A stretch of DNA of 64,000 bases from JAPWJZ01 sp965279315. Its GTDB lineage: Bacteria; Pseudomonadota; Alphaproteobacteria; Micavibrionales; UBA2020. Shown in pieces: positions 8,554-17,920 of this stretch. Position numbers and translations under genes: made by a program. The notes under the pieces were generated by a model. The model was given only the letters and a program-made list of their open reading frames with translations. It searched no databases and was not told the DNA's origin. Positions within the stretch are counted from its first letter, which is position 1, and each line of letters opens with the position of its first letter. The stretch covers positions 2,976,001 through 3,040,000 of the forward strand of contig OZ257145.1 in the NCBI GenBank assembly GCA_965279315.1. Direction: 5' to 3'.

Positions 8554-9041
8554 GCTTTCACCATTTCAGAAGATTTCTGTTCAGGGAGGCGGACCTGCAC
8601 AAGGCTGGTGCGCGTCGCGGTGCCGCAGCCGGTTTGCGCGCCCATCATGTCGGCGAGGCTGAGTTCCTTCAGCGCGCCGCGGATGGCGCGGTTGACCGGG
8701 TCCCACTTGCCCTTGGTCGGGCAACGCTGTTCGGCGGGGCAAGGGTCGTCGCTGCCTTCGACGCAGGACACAATCGCAATCGGCCCGTCCATCGCTTCCA
8801 CGATTTCGCAGACCGACAGGGCGACGGGGTCGCGCGCCAGTTTGTAACCGCCCTGCGCACCGCGCACAGACGACACCAGGTTTTCTTTCAGCAGCGTCTT
8901 GAGCACCTTGGCGACGGTCGGTTCGGGCAGTGCGGTTTTATCGGCAAGATGGCTCGCGCTGCGGGCGGCGTTTTCGCCTTCCCGCGCCAGCTGGACCATC
9001 ACGACGATGGCGTAGTCCGTCAATTTGCCGAGTTTCAGCAT
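8550..9041 (-). CDS. Rrf2-family Fe-S-responsive regulator (IscR/SufR type)
   Basis: A 163 aa Rrf2 regulator heading the suf operon. The N-terminal winged helix (MLKLGKLTDYAIVVMVQLA...) is followed by GAQGGYKLAR and then a cysteine cluster C93-X7-C101-X5-C107, close to the IscR ligand spacing. This suggests that it senses Fe-S status and feeds back on suf expression. I chose the ATG at 9041 rather than an upstream in-frame ATG at 9104. The short form starts with the family's typical sequence, has AGGT upstream, and the promoter -35 box covers the longer start. It is translationally coupled to sufB. Confidence 0.9.
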   Translation of the reverse strand: MLKLGKLTDYAIVVMVQLAREGENAARSASHLADKTALPEPTVAKVLKTLLKENLVSSVRGAQGGYKLARDPVALSVCEIVEAMDGPIAIVSCVEGSDDPCPAEQRCPTKGKWDPVNRAIRGALKELSLADMMGAQTGCGTATRTSLVQVRLPEQKSSEMVKA

Positions 9042-9074
9042 TTTACCTGCTTCAAGTACTAAGTTCGTCCTGAT

Positions 9075-9104
9075 TAGATATGGTATTTCGGGGGGTGATT
9101 TCAA
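9075..9104 (-). promoter_or_regulatory. Promoter of the suf operon
   Basis: Reading on the minus strand, TTGAAA (9104-9099), an 18 bp spacer and TATCTA (9080-9075), about 34 bp before the regulator ATG. The spacer contains a run of six C. No clear IscR-type dyad was found by eye. Confidence 0.5.
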
Positions 9105-9305
9105 CTAAAATCGGTCGGCGTTAACCTAATTCAATCAAGCCTCTAGTGCAAAAAACAAATGATCAAAAAGGTATTTATATACCGTAGATGCAATTCATTC
9201 GCAGTTATCCAACGATTATAAGTGCTTAACACTCCGATGTTAGGGTTCTGTTAACTAAATCTATACATAATAGAAATAGATTCACACGTCAAAAGTCAGG
9301 TTTTG

Positions 9306-9938
9306 ATGGATACATCGGTTGAAAATCCGCTGATCACCCTCCCGTCCGATATGCAGGACTGGGCCGAGGCGAACAAGCCCATGATCTCGCGCCTGTCATC
9401 GGCACTGGCGAAAAAACCGCTGATGCCCGAAGGCGCGGTGTGGGATTTGATCGCCGCCGAATTTTCGCCTGAATGGATGCACGCCAAATCGAATTTGAAA
9501 AGCGCAGAGCAGCACGTCAAATACCTCGCCCTGCCGGAAAACATGCCGCTGGGCCTGATCGGCGGCGCGCTGCAGAGCGACGAGGTCAACCGCGCCCACC
9601 AGACCTTCGCCGAGGCGATGGCGGGCTTCACTATCATCGATGAACAGCTGCGCCAGCATGACGCCCTGAAACTGCTGCTGGGCGCCGTGCGCCAGCACCA
9701 GAATGTTGTTTCCCAGTCGCTGGAGGTTTCGCGCAAGATGGAACGCATGACGGCGGCGTTTGCCACCGTCGCCGGTTTCGACACCGACGAGATCGAGGCG
9801 CCGCAAAAACAAAAAGCATTTTCGTTGAAAAACGGCCAGCTGTCGCTCAGTTTCGCGAGCGTCAAATCCCTGCGTAGCCGCACCTCGGCCGCACTCAAGG
9901 GCGGCACGTTCCGTCCGCAGGCACAGAAAGCCGTCTGA
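9306..9938 (+). CDS. Hypothetical protein, 210 aa
   Basis: An unrecognised, mostly helical cytoplasmic protein with no signal peptide or membrane segment. The ATG at 9306 is preferred over the TTG immediately before it. The upstream 260 bp is AT-rich non-coding DNA with a TACATAAT-like box. The middle (residues 75-150) is leucine/glutamine-rich and could form a coiled bundle. It converges with the next gene, whose stop lies only six bases beyond. No function is suggested. Confidence 0.65.
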   Translation: MDTSVENPLITLPSDMQDWAEANKPMISRLSSALAKKPLMPEGAVWDLIAAEFSPEWMHAKSNLKSAEQHVKYLALPENMPLGLIGGALQSDEVNRAHQTFAEAMAGFTIIDEQLRQHDALKLLLGAVRQHQNVVSQSLEVSRKMERMTAAFATVAGFDTDEIEAPQKQKAFSLKNGQLSLSFASVKSLRSRTSAALKGGTFRPQAQKAV

Positions 9939-9943
9939 TATTT

Positions 9944-10504
9944 TTAAATTTTCAAAGGTACTGGCGCAATCACCCATTGCGGCAGCTTGCGCGCAACGGC
10001 CTCGACCGTTGCCCTGTCCTTCGCCGCGACGGTGAACATGCCGCTCAGGCTGCTGTCCCGCTTGTTCGTGTGATCTGCCCATCCGGTAAGCCGCACCGAT
10101 GCTTCTTTCATCAACACAACCGCTGCCGCGTTGAAATCAGCACCCGCCTTGCCGCCGACCAGAAGAAACTGTTCCATTTCGGTCGTAACTTCCGGCTGCT
10201 TCACGCGGTAATCGGTGAAGGCAGGGTTGGGGCCGAGCGTATCGATGAACTCATTGTTGTCGGGCGCATCCTTGAGCCCGCGCGTCGGGAAAAGCCGCCA
10301 GCCGCTGATTTTCTCCGCCACGCGCTCCGCCGCTTCCGCATCTGCGTAGAATTCGATGGAGCCCTCTTTCGGGCCGCGCCCGCTCTTGCTGCCGTCCACT
10401 GATACACGCAGCACGACGCCGGGGTCCGCCTGCAGCGCAGCCAGCACGTTTGCGAAATCGTCGCGGGTTTCGGAATTTTCGCTGATGGCAAGATAATGAC
10501 GCAT
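9944..10504 (-). CDS. Hypothetical protein under a conserved promoter-leader cassette, 186 aa
   Basis: An unrecognised soluble protein. The start at 10504 (MRHYLAISEN) has GGAAA upstream; a longer in-frame start at 10543 lies inside the leader and is rejected. The sequence has two similar-looking alpha/beta halves (an N-terminal part around VLRVSVDGSK and a C-terminal part around MFTVAAKDRATVEAVARKL), so it may be a small duplicated fold. What makes it notable is its upstream region, which carries the shared cassette described separately (10548-10654). Confidence 0.65.
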   Translation of the reverse strand: MRHYLAISENSETRDDFANVLAALQADPGVVLRVSVDGSKSGRGPKEGSIEFYADAEAAERVAEKISGWRLFPTRGLKDAPDNNEFIDTLGPNPAFTDYRVKQPEVTTEMEQFLLVGGKAGADFNAAAVVLMKEASVRLTGWADHTNKRDSSLSGMFTVAAKDRATVEAVARKLPQWVIAPVPLKI

Positions 10505-10547
10505 GATGATTTCCACATTAAAAAAAGAACAACCGAAATGCATGGAT

Positions 10548-10654
10548 GCTGTTTCAGCAGGCGGGGATCGTCAGGCAGGAAACAGGCGAAAATAGCTCTG
10601 ACGTAGTGTGCGCTGCGTGGTAGTAAGGCTAATTGATTCTTGATATTATGTCAA
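10548..10654 (-). promoter_or_regulatory. Promoter plus conserved leader cassette (copy A)
   Basis: On the minus strand: TTGACA (10654-10649), 17 bp spacer, TAGCCT (10631-10626), 11 nt, then AGCGCAC (10614-10608). A CTATTTTC block, TGTTTCCTGCCTG and CCCCGC follow. This is the most diverged of the six copies, but the box spacing and order are the same. It precedes the 10504 gene. Confidence 0.5.
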
Positions 10655-10671
10655 TTAAATTCTGCCAAGCC

Positions 10672-10950
10672 TCAAAGGCAAGCCTCGCCCACTGCGCAAT
10701 CGCGCGCGGGGGGAAACAGGTTGGCGGCGGGATACATCAGGAACAGGTAGCCGATGACGACAAGCCCGCGCACCAGCTGCGTGAATGGCAGGAACCACAA
10801 CGAGATCGCCGGCGGCAGGAAACAGACGGCAAGGCGCAGGATATGGCCATCAATCACGCCCGCCTGCCCCCATGCGACCGGCCATGCGAGCGCGAAGGCG
10901 ATGATGCCCACGATCCGCCATTTCTTTTTGTTGTCGAGGCGGGAAAACAT
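10672..10950 (-). CDS. Small membrane protein, 92 aa
   Basis: A small protein with about three hydrophobic segments: around residues 12-30 (WRIVGIIAFALAWPVAWG), 36-55 and 60-78. It begins four bases after the prfC stop codon and is presumably co-transcribed with it. A charged N-terminus (RLDNKKKWR) fits cytoplasmic orientation of the N-terminus. I do not recognise a family, and no functional link to release factor 3 is implied beyond position. Confidence 0.65.
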   Translation of the reverse strand: MFSRLDNKKKWRIVGIIAFALAWPVAWGQAGVIDGHILRLAVCFLPPAISLWFLPFTQLVRGLVVIGYLFLMYPAANLFPPARDCAVGEACL

Positions 10951-10953
10951 TTA

Positions 10954-12549
<1,596 letters not shown>

Positions 12550-12550
12550 G

Positions 12551-12880
12551 TTACCTCTTCAAGGCTTTCGTAATGGCGCTTACGACGCCTTCGATATTTT
12601 CTAGCACTTCATTGTTCCAAAAGCGAATAACTTCAAATCCGAGGCTATTCAAGTATTTTGTGCGCGCTTCGTCCCGCTTGCACTCTGCATGGCTTTCGCC
12701 ATCCACTTCAACGACCAGTTTTGCCTCGATGCAGGCAAAGTCCGCCGTATAAACGCCCGCCGGAACCTGCCTACGGAATTTGACGCCCAGCTGGTTATTG
12801 CGCAAATGCTGCCAGAGAAGTTTTTCTGCCGGGGTGGCTTCCTGACGCAAAGCGCGTGCTTTTTCAATTCGTTTCGACAT
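12551..12880 (-). CDS. DUF559 domain protein (Vsr-like nuclease fold)
   Basis: A 109 aa DUF559 protein of the endonuclease-like superfamily related to very-short-patch repair enzymes. Typical features are ARALRQEATPAEKLLW near the N-terminus, then FRRQVPAGVYTADFAC, KLVVEVDGESH and LGFEVIRFWNNEV, which together carry the conserved Asp, Glu and His of the fold. The reading frame continues upstream to 13000 but that extension is read through the palindromic repeat, so the ATG at 12880 is chosen. The family's biological role is unclear; such genes are often mobile. Confidence 0.85.
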   Translation of the reverse strand: MSKRIEKARALRQEATPAEKLLWQHLRNNQLGVKFRRQVPAGVYTADFACIEAKLVVEVDGESHAECKRDEARTKYLNSLGFEVIRFWNNEVLENIEGVVSAITKALKR

Positions 12881-12899
12881 CAAACAATCATTTCGCTCT

Positions 12900-13041
12900 T
12901 TCCCTCTCCTTTGGGAGAGGGCGGGGCCCATCGCGCTTGCGATGGGAGGGTGAGGGTACTTCGTCGGCGTCGGGCACTTAAGTTGACCAAGTACCCTCAC
13001 CTCTGTCGCTTCGCGACATCTCCTCTCCCAAAGGAGAGGAG
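12900..13041. repeat. Long palindromic intergenic repeat, copy 3
   Basis: Nearly identical in layout to copy 1: outer CTCTCCTTTGGGAGAG arms, the GCGATGGG hairpin, paired GAGGGTACTT arms and the TGTCGCTTCGCGACA hairpin. It sits between the DUF1491 and DUF559 genes. Confidence 0.85.
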
Positions 13042-13046
13042 AAAAA

Positions 13047-13385
13047 TCAGAATATCTTTCCTTCGAACGGGTTGGTGCCCGTCTTGTCTTCTATTTCGAC
13101 GACCCAGACGTCGGGGTCGCGCTTGATGCTGCGGGCGATGTAGTCGTCGGCCTTGCGTTCATCCGCAAGCGTGCCGTCGAACACGTCCATCCAGCCCATT
13201 TCCCCGTTTTCATCACGCGACTGGTTGAGCAGCTTGCAGCCGGAACCGGGGATGTAGATTTTCACCATCACCGTCCCCGCCGCATCCGCGCCCTTGTGCA
13301 CGACGGTATGCGGGATGCCCTTGGCCGTGCATTGGCGCAGGTGGGCGGTCACCCACAATTCGGTGGGGATGCGGTCTTCCGTCAC
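13047..13385 (-). CDS. DUF1491 family protein
   Basis: A 112 aa protein of the DUF1491 family, found almost only in alphaproteobacteria and of unknown function. Recognisable parts are the N-terminal RIPTELWVTAHLRQCTAKGIP and the C-terminal YIARSIKRDPDVWVVEIED. Its start overlaps the fur stop by four bases, indicating coupled translation with the iron regulator. The palindromic repeat follows it. Confidence 0.85.
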   Translation of the reverse strand: MTEDRIPTELWVTAHLRQCTAKGIPHTVVHKGADAAGTVMVKIYIPGSGCKLLNQSRDENGEMGWMDVFDGTLADERKADDYIARSIKRDPDVWVVEIEDKTGTNPFEGKIF

Positions 13386-13798
13386 TTCTTGATCTTGTGG
13401 CCGAAAATCTCGAATGTGTGGTCGATGATTTTATAGCCGAGGCCTTCGGCGATTTTATGGATGTGCTGTTCCAGTTCGTCCGACTGGAATTCGATCACCT
13501 GACCCGTTTCGGTGTCGATCAGGTGGTGGTGGTGTTCGTGGTCGTGTTCTTCCTTGACCTCGAACCGCGCATAGGTGCCGCCGAAATCATGCTTCACGAC
13601 AAGGCCGAGTTCGGCCAGCAGGCCGAGCGTGCGGTAGACGGTCGCGATGCTGATCGACGCATCGATGCGCTTGGCGCGGTCGCAGACGGTATCGACCGAA
13701 GGATGGTCGCCGGATTCCTCCAGCACCTTCAGGATCACTTTGCGCTGGTCGGTCATTTTCAGGCCGGCTTCGGCGCATTTCAGGAGCAGTTTAGACAT
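13382..13798 (-). CDS. fur: Ferric uptake regulator family protein
   Basis: A 138 aa Fur-family metalloregulator. The winged helix contains KMTDQRKVILKVLEESGDHPS and ISIATVYRTLGLLAELGLV. The dimerisation domain has HDHEHHHHLIDTETGQVIEF, a histidine-rich metal site. The CxxC structural zinc pair found in gammaproteobacterial Fur is absent (LIDTETG replaces it), as is common in alphaproteobacteria. I chose the ATG at 13798 because upstream in-frame sequence is unlike Fur and the site CACGGAAAAC precedes it. Iron is the likely co-repressor; Mur-type manganese sensing is an alternative. Confidence 0.9.
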   Translation of the reverse strand: MSKLLLKCAEAGLKMTDQRKVILKVLEESGDHPSVDTVCDRAKRIDASISIATVYRTLGLLAELGLVVKHDFGGTYARFEVKEEHDHEHHHHLIDTETGQVIEFQSDELEQHIHKIAEGLGYKIIDHTFEIFGHKIKK

Positions 13799-13868
13799 GT
13801 TTTCCGTGGCCTTTTTTTGAGTGCCAGTTATAGCCCATCCGCACGCGCAATTCCAGCCCCTTGTTATG

Positions 13869-15431
13869 TCAATTTTTGGGCGCTGCCAGCATACGTTCGG
13901 CCGGGAAATCGAGGAAAATGCGCGTCCCCTTGCCTTCATCCGATTCCAGCGTCAGGCGGCCGTCATGCAGCTCCACCATCGCCTTCGCCAGCGGCAGGCC
14001 GAGGCCGGTGCCCTGCCCCTTGAAATATTTCGGGTCGTTCACTTGCGCGAACGGCTCCAGCACAAGACGTTGCTTGTCGGTCGGGATGCCGCAGCCTTCG
14101 TCAATCACGGCGATGCGCAGGATGTTGGTGGGCTTCAGCATCTTCGCCATCACCTGCACCGATTTTCCGGCGGGCGAGAATTTCACCGCGTTGGCGACAA
14201 GGTTGATCAGGATCTGGCGCAGCAGCCGTTGATCCGCGCGGATATGCGGCACGGCGGCGTCCACATCGAATTCCAGCTTCACCGATGCCGCCTGCGCGCG
14301 GTCGCCCATAATGCGCATGACGGATTCAAGAACGTCGTGCAGGGCGACGTCGCTTTCGATCAGGTTGACCTTGCCCGCCTCGATCTTCGACATGTCGAGC
14401 ACGTCGTTGATGATGTCGAGCAGATGGCGGGCGGAGAAATGGATATCCGACAGGTATTCTTCGTATTTCGGGTTGTTGATCGCGCCAAAGGTATGGTTTT
14501 TCATCAATTCCGAAAAGCCGATGATCGCGTTCAGCGGCGTGCGCAATTCGTGCGACATGTTGGCGAGGAAGCTCGATTTCGCCTTGTTCGCGCTGTCGGC
14601 ATCTTCCTTGGCGCGGCGCAGGTTGCGCACCATGTTCTTGCGCTCCGTCACGTCGCGGATGGTCGATACCATGAAGCGGCGTTTCTGCGAAAGTTCCAGC
14701 AAAGCCGTGGTGACAAGGATATCCGCCACGCTTCCGTCTTTTTTCAGGATCTGCAATTCGCGCGTGCCGTGGCGGCCGCGTTCAATGAAGGCCTGATGCA
14801 ATTTCCGCGAAATCGCCTGGTCTTCGGGCGGGATCATCATGGCGAATTCCTCGCCCAGCAAATCTTCGCGCGTCCATTCGTAATCGCCCAGGAACGTGTC
14901 GTTCACGCGCACGATGCGGCCGTGATGGTCGGTCACCACGATGCCGAGGCCGGATGCGTCGAACAATGACGTCAGCAGCATGATCGCGTCGTCGCGCTCG
15001 CGCTGCAGCTGCACGCTGTCGACCACATCGGGGCGCGCCATGACGTCGATGAAACCCACGCGGCCATCGGCGTCGAAAATCGGGTTCAATATAAATGCCT
15101 GCACGCGGATGCCGCCCGGCACGCGGGGGACAGCGTTGAATGTCACGGGGCGTTTGGTTTTGACGCAGGATGTGAATGACTGCTCGATCTGCTCCGCCAC
15201 CGCCCGTTCAAACAATTCGGATGGTGTCTTGCCGATCATCTTTTCGCGCGGCAGGTCGAAGTATGATGCGGCAACGATATTGACCTCGGCATACACGAAC
15301 CGCCCGTCCGGCTCCGCCGATATCACAAGGCGCGCGATCGGCGCCTTCAGGAAGATATTCCTGAAGTCCTTGTCATGTATCGCGGTCTGTTCAGTGACGA
15401 GCATCGGTTTCCTGGCGGTATTTGCTTTCAA
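13869..15431 (-). CDS. PAS-domain sensor histidine kinase
   Basis: A cytoplasmic sensor kinase of about 520 aa without membrane segments. Two PAS domains occupy roughly residues 20-130 and 145-265. The HisKA H-box is FLANMSHELRTPLNAIIGFSE, followed by the HATPase N-box (NLVANAVKFSP), G1 box DEGCGIP and G2 box GTGLGLPLA. No response regulator is adjacent; fur follows 70 bp downstream. The start is uncertain. I chose a TTG at 15431 because AAGGAAGG lies six bases upstream; an ATG at 15404 is the main alternative. The layout resembles alphaproteobacterial PAS kinases that feed cell-cycle or stress phosphorelays. Confidence 0.85.
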   Translation of the reverse strand: MKANTARKPMLVTEQTAIHDKDFRNIFLKAPIARLVISAEPDGRFVYAEVNIVAASYFDLPREKMIGKTPSELFERAVAEQIEQSFTSCVKTKRPVTFNAVPRVPGGIRVQAFILNPIFDADGRVGFIDVMARPDVVDSVQLQRERDDAIMLLTSLFDASGLGIVVTDHHGRIVRVNDTFLGDYEWTREDLLGEEFAMMIPPEDQAISRKLHQAFIERGRHGTRELQILKKDGSVADILVTTALLELSQKRRFMVSTIRDVTERKNMVRNLRRAKEDADSANKAKSSFLANMSHELRTPLNAIIGFSELMKNHTFGAINNPKYEEYLSDIHFSARHLLDIINDVLDMSKIEAGKVNLIESDVALHDVLESVMRIMGDRAQAASVKLEFDVDAAVPHIRADQRLLRQILINLVANAVKFSPAGKSVQVMAKMLKPTNILRIAVIDEGCGIPTDKQRLVLEPFAQVNDPKYFKGQGTGLGLPLAKAMVELHDGRLTLESDEGKGTRIFLDFPAERMLAAPKN

Positions 15432-15669
15432 AACGCACCTTCCTTTTTGGTAGCACGTAAGTAGCAAACATCTGGTTAACGAATGGTTTCCATGGGTGAA
15501 TATGGGTTAAGCTATGCCATTAAAATCACTTGTTATTTTCATAACCCGTTTGACCCTGAGGTATTTATATGCCACATTGTCACCACTTGAGGATAAGTCG
15601 CAGAATCGGACAGGCAGAAAAGCACTGCGACGGCATAGTTAGAAACAAGCCATAAAAAAAGAGGTGTCC

Positions 15670-15918
15670 ATGCTACTCGATCGCCATCACATCAATACCG
15701 AAGGCAAATCCGTCGAACAGATCATCGATATCATGTTCAAGGAAAAAGAAATCCGCGAAGCCAAGGAACGCGAAGACCGCCGCGCACAGGCGGAAGCGCT
15801 TGAAAAAGCCAAGGCCGAAATCACCGAAAAGAAACCGGCCGTCACGGCAACCCCCGCCCCCGCGGCATCGGGCTTCAACCGCGTGATCCAGCAAGTCCGC
15901 AAATCGCTGCACTTGTAA
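15670..15918 (+). CDS. Small charged coiled-coil protein, 82 aa
   Basis: An unrecognised small protein. Residues 15-55 are a highly charged helix rich in Lys, Glu and Ala, likely coiled coil. A short Ala/Pro linker follows and then a C-terminal helix (FNRVIQQVRKSLHL). The ATG at 15670 is preferred to a GTG six bases earlier because AGAGGTG then forms its ribosome site. A strong terminator follows. Probably a single-gene transcript. Confidence 0.6.
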   Translation: MLLDRHHINTEGKSVEQIIDIMFKEKEIREAKEREDRRAQAEALEKAKAEITEKKPAVTATPAPAASGFNRVIQQVRKSLHL

Positions 15919-15935
15919 GCAGCCGATGCGCACAA

Positions 15936-15966
15936 AAAACGGCGGCCATGAAAGGCCGCCGTTTTT
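15936..15966 (+). terminator. Rho-independent terminator
   Basis: Perfect stem CGGCGGCC/GGCCGCCG with an ATGAAA loop, followed by TTTTTGTTTTT. It closes the 15670 gene; the A-run on the other side allows weak action in reverse. Confidence 0.85.
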
Positions 15967-16014
15967 GTTTTTCGATATAAAATCTTTATATATCAATCAT
16001 AAAAACGATTAAAA

Positions 16015-16124
16015 TTGACATATATAGCCACTCCGGTACTCTGCAGTCATGCCGAGTGCACGACTGTGGCAGCGCGGTTTTATCCATGTTTCCCGCCCTG
16101 CTTTCCCGCACGCTATGCAAAACA
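16015..16124 (+). promoter_or_regulatory. Promoter plus conserved leader cassette (copy B)
   Basis: TTGACA at 16015-16020, a 16 bp spacer, TACTCT at 16037-16042, 11 nt, then GAGTGCA at 16054. GCGGTTTTAT and TGTTTCCCGCCCTGC follow, then CCCGCAC and finally GCAAAACA ending at 16124. The ribosome site of the next gene is 15-20 nt further on. One of six copies in the window. Confidence 0.65.
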
Positions 16125-16152
16125 TCCAGTTTTTTTGCAGAAGGAGCCGATC

Positions 16153-16860
16153 ATGGCTTTCGGAGACGAGTATTCAAGCAACTACGCATACTTCATCGCA
16201 GGCGGCGCGACGCTGGCCGTGATCGAAAAATACGAAGCCGACCGCGCAGACACCAAAGGGATGCAGGCCGCCATCGCGAAAGAATACGGTGCGAAGGAAT
16301 TTACAGGCTTTGGTGCCAGCGGCTATCTGGTTTTTGAAAAGCCTATCGAACATCCCGCCCTGCTGCTGGAAGATGTTTATAAATCCGGCGATCACGTTTA
16401 CCGCGCCAACAGCGCAACGCCGGAGGGCAAGGCGCTGCAGGCAAAGTTTGCGGATGTGCCGGAATTCGATTTGACGCAAGGTGTCTTCGCCCGACGCCTG
16501 ACGGGTGCGGAAAAAATCGCCACCAACCCCGACGACCTGCAGCAGAACGGCTATGGCAGCGGCGGCCACTGGAGCGAAAAAAACACAACGACGGCGGCCA
16601 CTTTCACCAAATATGGCGACACCTATGTTGTCAGCGTGCCGCGCGTCATTCGCGGCATCTTCAACGAGGCTTCGGCGGCGGCATCCATCCAGGATCATTA
16701 CACGCAAGCGGCCGGATACACCTATGAACGCTGGACCCCGCCCGACAGCAGCGAAATACCATACTCCCAGGTCATCGCGCTGCAGGAAAAGCAAAAGGGC
16801 GACCAGCTGGCGCAGCGCAGCGTCACGAAAAAAACGCCTGCGTTCTCGCGCGGAAATTAA
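16153..16860 (+). CDS. Hypothetical protein under the leader cassette, 235 aa
   Basis: An unrecognised soluble protein, Tyr/Ala/Gly-rich, with no signal peptide. The ATG at 16153 has a strong AGAAGGAG site; the frame is open further upstream only through the leader. The region EYSSNYAYFIAGGATLAVIEKY near the N-terminus and the IPYSQVIALQEKQKGDQLAQ C-terminal helix are distinctive but match no family I know. It is preceded by the conserved promoter-leader cassette and converges with the ankyrin gene. Confidence 0.65.
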   Translation: MAFGDEYSSNYAYFIAGGATLAVIEKYEADRADTKGMQAAIAKEYGAKEFTGFGASGYLVFEKPIEHPALLLEDVYKSGDHVYRANSATPEGKALQAKFADVPEFDLTQGVFARRLTGAEKIATNPDDLQQNGYGSGGHWSEKNTTTAATFTKYGDTYVVSVPRVIRGIFNEASAAASIQDHYTQAAGYTYERWTPPDSSEIPYSQVIALQEKQKGDQLAQRSVTKKTPAFSRGN

Positions 16861-16892
16861 ATTATTTTGTGCCCTCCCCATCGGGAAAGTAT

Positions 16893-17414
16893 CTATCTAT
16901 AAGGATTGTACGGATTGTAAATGTTCAGCGGGTGCGTGATATGCGCCGGCGATGTCATGTAGTTTTCGCCAGATGCGGATTTTCCCGCCTTGCGTTTTTT
17001 TTTCTCTTCGGCTGCTTTCTGCCGCAGCGCAAGGATATCGGCGGCGGTGCGCCCCAAACCGTCGCGCTCTGCCTTGTTCGCGCCATAGCCGATCAGTTTT
17101 TGCATGATGTCCTTCTGCTGCCCCTCGGCCGCCGCGATAAGGGGTGTGCGGCCCTGATAAGTGATATAGTTGACGTCGGCGCCGCGCGCGATCAGGAAAT
17201 CGACCAGTTCGCCATGCCCGTTTTCCGCTGCGACCATCAGCGCGGAGTCGCGCGAACTGTGCTTGCCGCTTTTGTCGATCAATGTCGGGCCGTAACGCTC
17301 CAGCAGCATCTCGATCGTGGCGACATCGTTCTCCCGCGCGGCATCCGTGAACTGGCTGGGCACTTCATTGAAATGATACGACAGAAAATATCCGATTGAT
17401 TTAAGCGGATTCAT
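16893..17414 (-). CDS. Ankyrin-repeat protein, 173 aa
   Basis: A small cytoplasmic ankyrin-repeat protein. Repeats are visible around residues 55-85 (DSALMVAAENGHGELVDFLI followed by ARGADVN) and 88-120 (GRTPLIAAAEGQQKDIMQKL followed by GYGANKAE), with a partial one on either side. A Lys-rich helix and a polar Asn/Tyr/Pro tail finish it. Ankyrin repeats mediate protein contacts; the partner is unknown. The ATG at 17414 has GAAGGAG at proper spacing. The frame is open to 17702, but that part reads through the leader cassette and has unlike codon use, so it is treated as untranslated. Confidence 0.8.
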   Translation of the reverse strand: MNPLKSIGYFLSYHFNEVPSQFTDAARENDVATIEMLLERYGPTLIDKSGKHSSRDSALMVAAENGHGELVDFLIARGADVNYITYQGRTPLIAAAEGQQKDIMQKLIGYGANKAERDGLGRTAADILALRQKAAEEKKKRKAGKSASGENYMTSPAHITHPLNIYNPYNPYR

Positions 17415-17634
17415 GATCCGGCTCCTTCGTTTGTGTTGCGACGTTTTTGACGGGGACGTTTTTGGTATCGGCGATGAAAGGCGAACAGCGTTCGGCAAGC
17501 TGCGCAGCGAACGGCAACGGCGGCAATAGAAAATGCGGCAGTAAGAAATAAGGGGGAAGGTTTTTTGTGTCCATTTAAACAGCCTCGAAAAATGCACCCA
17601 AACAGGGATGCTTTCAGGCCGTTTCTCGTTTCGA

Positions 17635-17726
17635 AGAGGAGCAGCACGCGCGGAAACGTACAAAAACCGCATGCCGTATAATGCGAAACGTAGATATAGC
17701 ATACCGCAGGACTGGCGTTATGTCAA
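17635..17726 (-). promoter_or_regulatory. Promoter plus conserved leader cassette (copy C)
   Basis: Minus strand: TTGACA (17726-17721), 17 bp spacer, TATGCT (17703-17698), 11 nt, TCGCATTATACGG, GCGGTTTTTGTACGTTTCCG, then a TGCTGCTCCTCTTC block. The next gene start (17414) is about 220 nt further, so the untranslated leader is longer here. Plus-strand bases 17727-17920 hold no recognisable gene. Confidence 0.55.
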
Positions 17727-17920
17727 ATATATTTATCATCCGATGGGGACTATGGCGCTTCGATAGATATTTCACTTCGACGCTTTTAATATTAATCCGA
17801 TGTCCAAGAGCTGAAAAAGATAGGCCACGAAGAATCCCCCGCCCTGTACCTGAAGCAAGAGCGCAGGAACGCTTAGTCACACTTTACCCTTCTCGCGCAC
17901 ATGCATGCGTCGCGGGCCTG

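Noticed and set aside
12881..13000. N-terminal extension of the DUF559 protein
   Set aside because: The extra 40 codons read through the palindromic repeat, and the family start matches the ATG at 12880.
13799..13868. Cassette-type promoter before fur
   Set aside because: TTGACATAAC is present, but no -10 box occurs at proper distance and the leader blocks are absent.
17415..17702. N-terminal extension of the ankyrin protein and a 78-codon overlapping frame
   Set aside because: Both translate the leader cassette region; the ATG at 17414 has a strong ribosome site and the typical start of the domain.
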